Notes under the pieces: generated by a model
What the model was told of the DNA's origin: nothing
What the model saw: the letters and a program-made list of their open reading frames with translations, nothing else
The model's database searches: none
Assembly (NCBI GenBank): GCA_021780705.1
Contig: JAJXYG010000323.1
Location: 1-7,444 of the forward strand
Direction of reading: 5' to 3'
DNA: 7,444 bases
Source: Bacteroidota bacterium
GTDB lineage: Bacteria > Bacteroidota > Bacteroidia > Chitinophagales > Chitinophagaceae
Shown: positions 6,031 to 7,444 of the stretch, in pieces
How positions within the stretch are numbered: the first letter of the stretch is position 1
Layout of the letters: each line of letters begins with the position of its first letter
Position numbers and translations under genes: made by a program

Positions 6031-7095
6031 ATGCCTGCAACTGAAGAACTCCTCCAAGAAATAATACAGCATTACGATTTACCAGGTGAACAATTACAAA
6101 TCCTTCCGCTTGAAAAAGGATTGATCAACCATACCTGGAAAGTATCCCGAAGCCAGGGCGAATATATCCTTCAAAAGATCAATACCCATATATTCAAATC
6201 CCCCGAATCAATCGCCTACAACATAAAAAATATTGGCACCTATCTCACCAGGCACCATCCGCGATACTTTTTTGTGAGACCAGTCCCGGACCGGAATGGA
6301 AATGAAATGATCCATGAGCAGGAAGGGTATTATCGTTTGTTTCCGTATGTTACAGACTCCCGTACCCTGGATGTATTGCAATCCCCCCAGCAGGCTTTTG
6401 AGGCGGCGCGCCAGTTCGGTCTGTTTACCTTCCACTGTCAGGGGTTTCCAGTGGATACGCTGAAGATCACCCTGGAGGATTTTCATAACCTTACCTTGCG
6501 TTACCAGCAATTCAGTCAGGCGCTTGCCAGCGGGGTCCCCGAAAGGATACGGGAAAGCAAGGATCTGATAGATTATATGGTTTCTCAAAGAAGTATTGTA
6601 GATATATACGAATCCATAAAGGCCAATCCAGCCTTCCAAGTAAGGGTCACCCATCATGATACAAAAATCAGCAATGTGCTTTTCAATAGTCGCGGGAAGG
6701 GGCTCTGCGTGATCGACCTGGACACTGTCATGCCTGGATACTTTATCAGCTATGTAGGAGACATGATACGTACCTACCTGTCCCCTGTTTCAGAAGAAGA
6801 AGGAGATCTCTCCAAAATTGTCATCCGCGAGGAATTTTTCCTGGCGGTATGGAAAGGGTATATTGGGGCGATGGAAGACCTTTTGAGCCAGGAAGAAAAG
6901 GAGTTCTTCCTTTATTCAGGTAAATTTATGATATATATGCAGGCCCTCAGGTTTCTTACGGATTACCTGAACGGGGACTCGTATTATAAAATTACCTATA
7001 AGGATCAAAATCTGCTGAGGACCCGCAACCAAATTACCCTTCTGCAACAGTTATTATATAAAGAACCTGCACTCAAGGCACTCATTTCGACCTGA
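6031..7095 (+). CDS. APH-fold phosphotransferase resembling N-acetylhexosamine 1-kinase
   Basis: Cytoplasmic kinase of the aminoglycoside phosphotransferase/choline kinase fold, 354 residues, close in length to bifidobacterial NahK (about 360). The N-lobe has a nucleotide-loop-like LEKGLINHTWKV at 27-38 and the strand YILQKIN (45-51) with Lys49 as the likely ATP-binding lysine. The catalytic loop HHDTKISN puts the presumed base at Asp210 and the metal ligand at Asn215. The second metal motif VIDLDTVMPG has Asp229 and Asp231. The combination HxDTKxxN plus IDLDTxMPG is, to my recollection, typical of NahK rather than of antibiotic-resistance kinases. NahK phosphorylates the anomeric hydroxyl of GlcNAc or GalNAc. 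Beside inositol oxygenase and a sugar-type symporter, candidate substrates are glucuronate, an N-acetylhexosamine or inositol itself. Third gene of the symporter operon and its probable end. Confidence 0.85.
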   Translation: MPATEELLQEIIQHYDLPGEQLQILPLEKGLINHTWKVSRSQGEYILQKINTHIFKSPESIAYNIKNIGTYLTRHHPRYFFVRPVPDRNGNEMIHEQEGYYRLFPYVTDSRTLDVLQSPQQAFEAARQFGLFTFHCQGFPVDTLKITLEDFHNLTLRYQQFSQALASGVPERIRESKDLIDYMVSQRSIVDIYESIKANPAFQVRVTHHDTKISNVLFNSRGKGLCVIDLDTVMPGYFISYVGDMIRTYLSPVSEEEGDLSKIVIREEFFLAVWKGYIGAMEDLLSQEEKEFFLYSGKFMIYMQALRFLTDYLNGDSYYKITYKDQNLLRTRNQITLLQQLLYKEPALKALIST

Positions 7096-7206
7096 TGCTT
7101 TCCAATTATTTCACAGGATCCCGCTTTTGGACAAGTTGCCTAAACCATAACCCAGCATGGATTATTCCCAAAGGAACCCCATAGTTACTCTGCCGGTTTA
7201 ATAGGT

Positions 7207-7242
7207 AAAGAAAGGTCCTTATTTCACCCAACCTTTTTTTTT
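7207..7242 (+). terminator. Probable intrinsic terminator after the kinase operon
   Basis: AAAGAAAGGT (7207-7216) can pair with ACCTTTTTTT (7231-7240), with one G-T pair and a 14-base loop, inside a run of nine T's (7234-7242). The stem is weak and AT-rich and lies about 110 bases after the kinase stop. The long T run is the main support. Confidence 0.45.
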
Positions 7243-7269
7243 GAATCTGCTTCTAATGTTTACAATCTG

Positions 7270-7302
7270 TTCAGGATTTCTTAACCATTAGGTTATCCTG
7301 AA
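7270..7302. repeat. Hairpin-forming inverted repeat
   Basis: TTCAGGAT (7270-7277) pairs with ATCCTGAA (7295-7302), and AACC (7283-7286) pairs with GGTT (7291-7294) around the loop ATTA, leaving a five-base bulge. No T run follows in either direction, so it is not a typical terminator. A regulator site or RNA structure is possible. Confidence 0.45.
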
Positions 7303-7444
7303 AGGGTACTTTCATATAAAAACCTGTAATGGCACCCACGGAAATTATAGAAAGGATCGATCAGGTCTTTTTTATGCTTATCAATCATGATTCGGACCAT
7401 AAAATGCTGGATCCTGTCATGATTGCACTTTAAAATCCATTCAC
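7303..7444. other. Right-edge region with short open frames and a long-range inverted repeat
   Basis: No gene can be called safely. On the plus strand a 34-codon frame starts at an ATG at 7329 (MAPTEIIERIDQ...) and ends at 7433. On the minus strand a frame is open from the right edge to a stop at 7293-7295, about 49 codons, and could be the 3' end of a convergent gene. Both are short enough to arise by chance. CAATCATGA (7382-7390) and TCATGATTG (7417-7425) are perfect inverted copies, and GGA/TCC and CCA/TGG between them can extend the fold. Confidence 0.35.

Noticed and set aside
6208..6657. 149-codon open frame on the minus strand
   Set aside because: Antisense shadow of the kinase; the kinase motifs on the plus strand explain the region.
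6031..7095. Reading the kinase as an aminoglycoside resistance gene
   Set aside because: It has the fold, but the IDLDTxMPG motif and the metabolic neighbours favour a sugar kinase.

Overview
The window looks like a chromosomal segment from a member of the Bacteroidota. Three things point there: a secreted protein ending in a type A sorting domain of the type IX secretion system (T9SS, known only from this phylum), a promoter that exactly matches the phylum's TTTG / TAnnTTTG pattern, and A-rich start regions without clear Shine-Dalgarno sites. No rRNA, tRNA, CRISPR array, insertion sequence or phage gene was found.

Layout. Positions 1-255 are probably non-coding and hold a perfect 12-bp palindrome. 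A class II (trimeric type) purine nucleoside phosphorylase gene follows (256-1077); its stop codon lies inside an intrinsic terminator. After a promoter and a long leader comes a gene for a secreted multidomain T9SS cargo protein (1371-3014). A strong hairpin, probably a bidirectional terminator, separates it from the convergent myo-inositol oxygenase gene (3126-4025, minus strand). Divergent from the oxygenase, across 86 bp, is a tight plus-strand set: an SGLT-like sodium/solute symporter (4112-5773), a 64-residue two-helix membrane protein (5786-5980) and a phosphotransferase resembling N-acetylhexosamine 1-kinase (6031-7095). The last 350 bases hold a probable terminator, two hairpin-forming repeats and no gene that can be called safely.

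How the genes may work together. The right half reads as a small catabolic or salvage locus. The symporter would bring in myo-inositol or a related polyol or sugar, and the oxygenase would open the inositol ring with O2 to give D-glucuronate. The kinase belongs to a fold whose sugar-acting members phosphorylate the anomeric hydroxyl, so it could make glucuronate 1-phosphate. That would resemble the plant and animal inositol-oxygenation route but with an unrelated kinase. This assignment is inference. The oxygenase is certain from its complete set of iron and substrate ligands, the transporter family is certain, and the kinase family is probable, but no substrate can be read from the sequence. 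The phosphorylase and the secreted protein appear to be independent transcription units.
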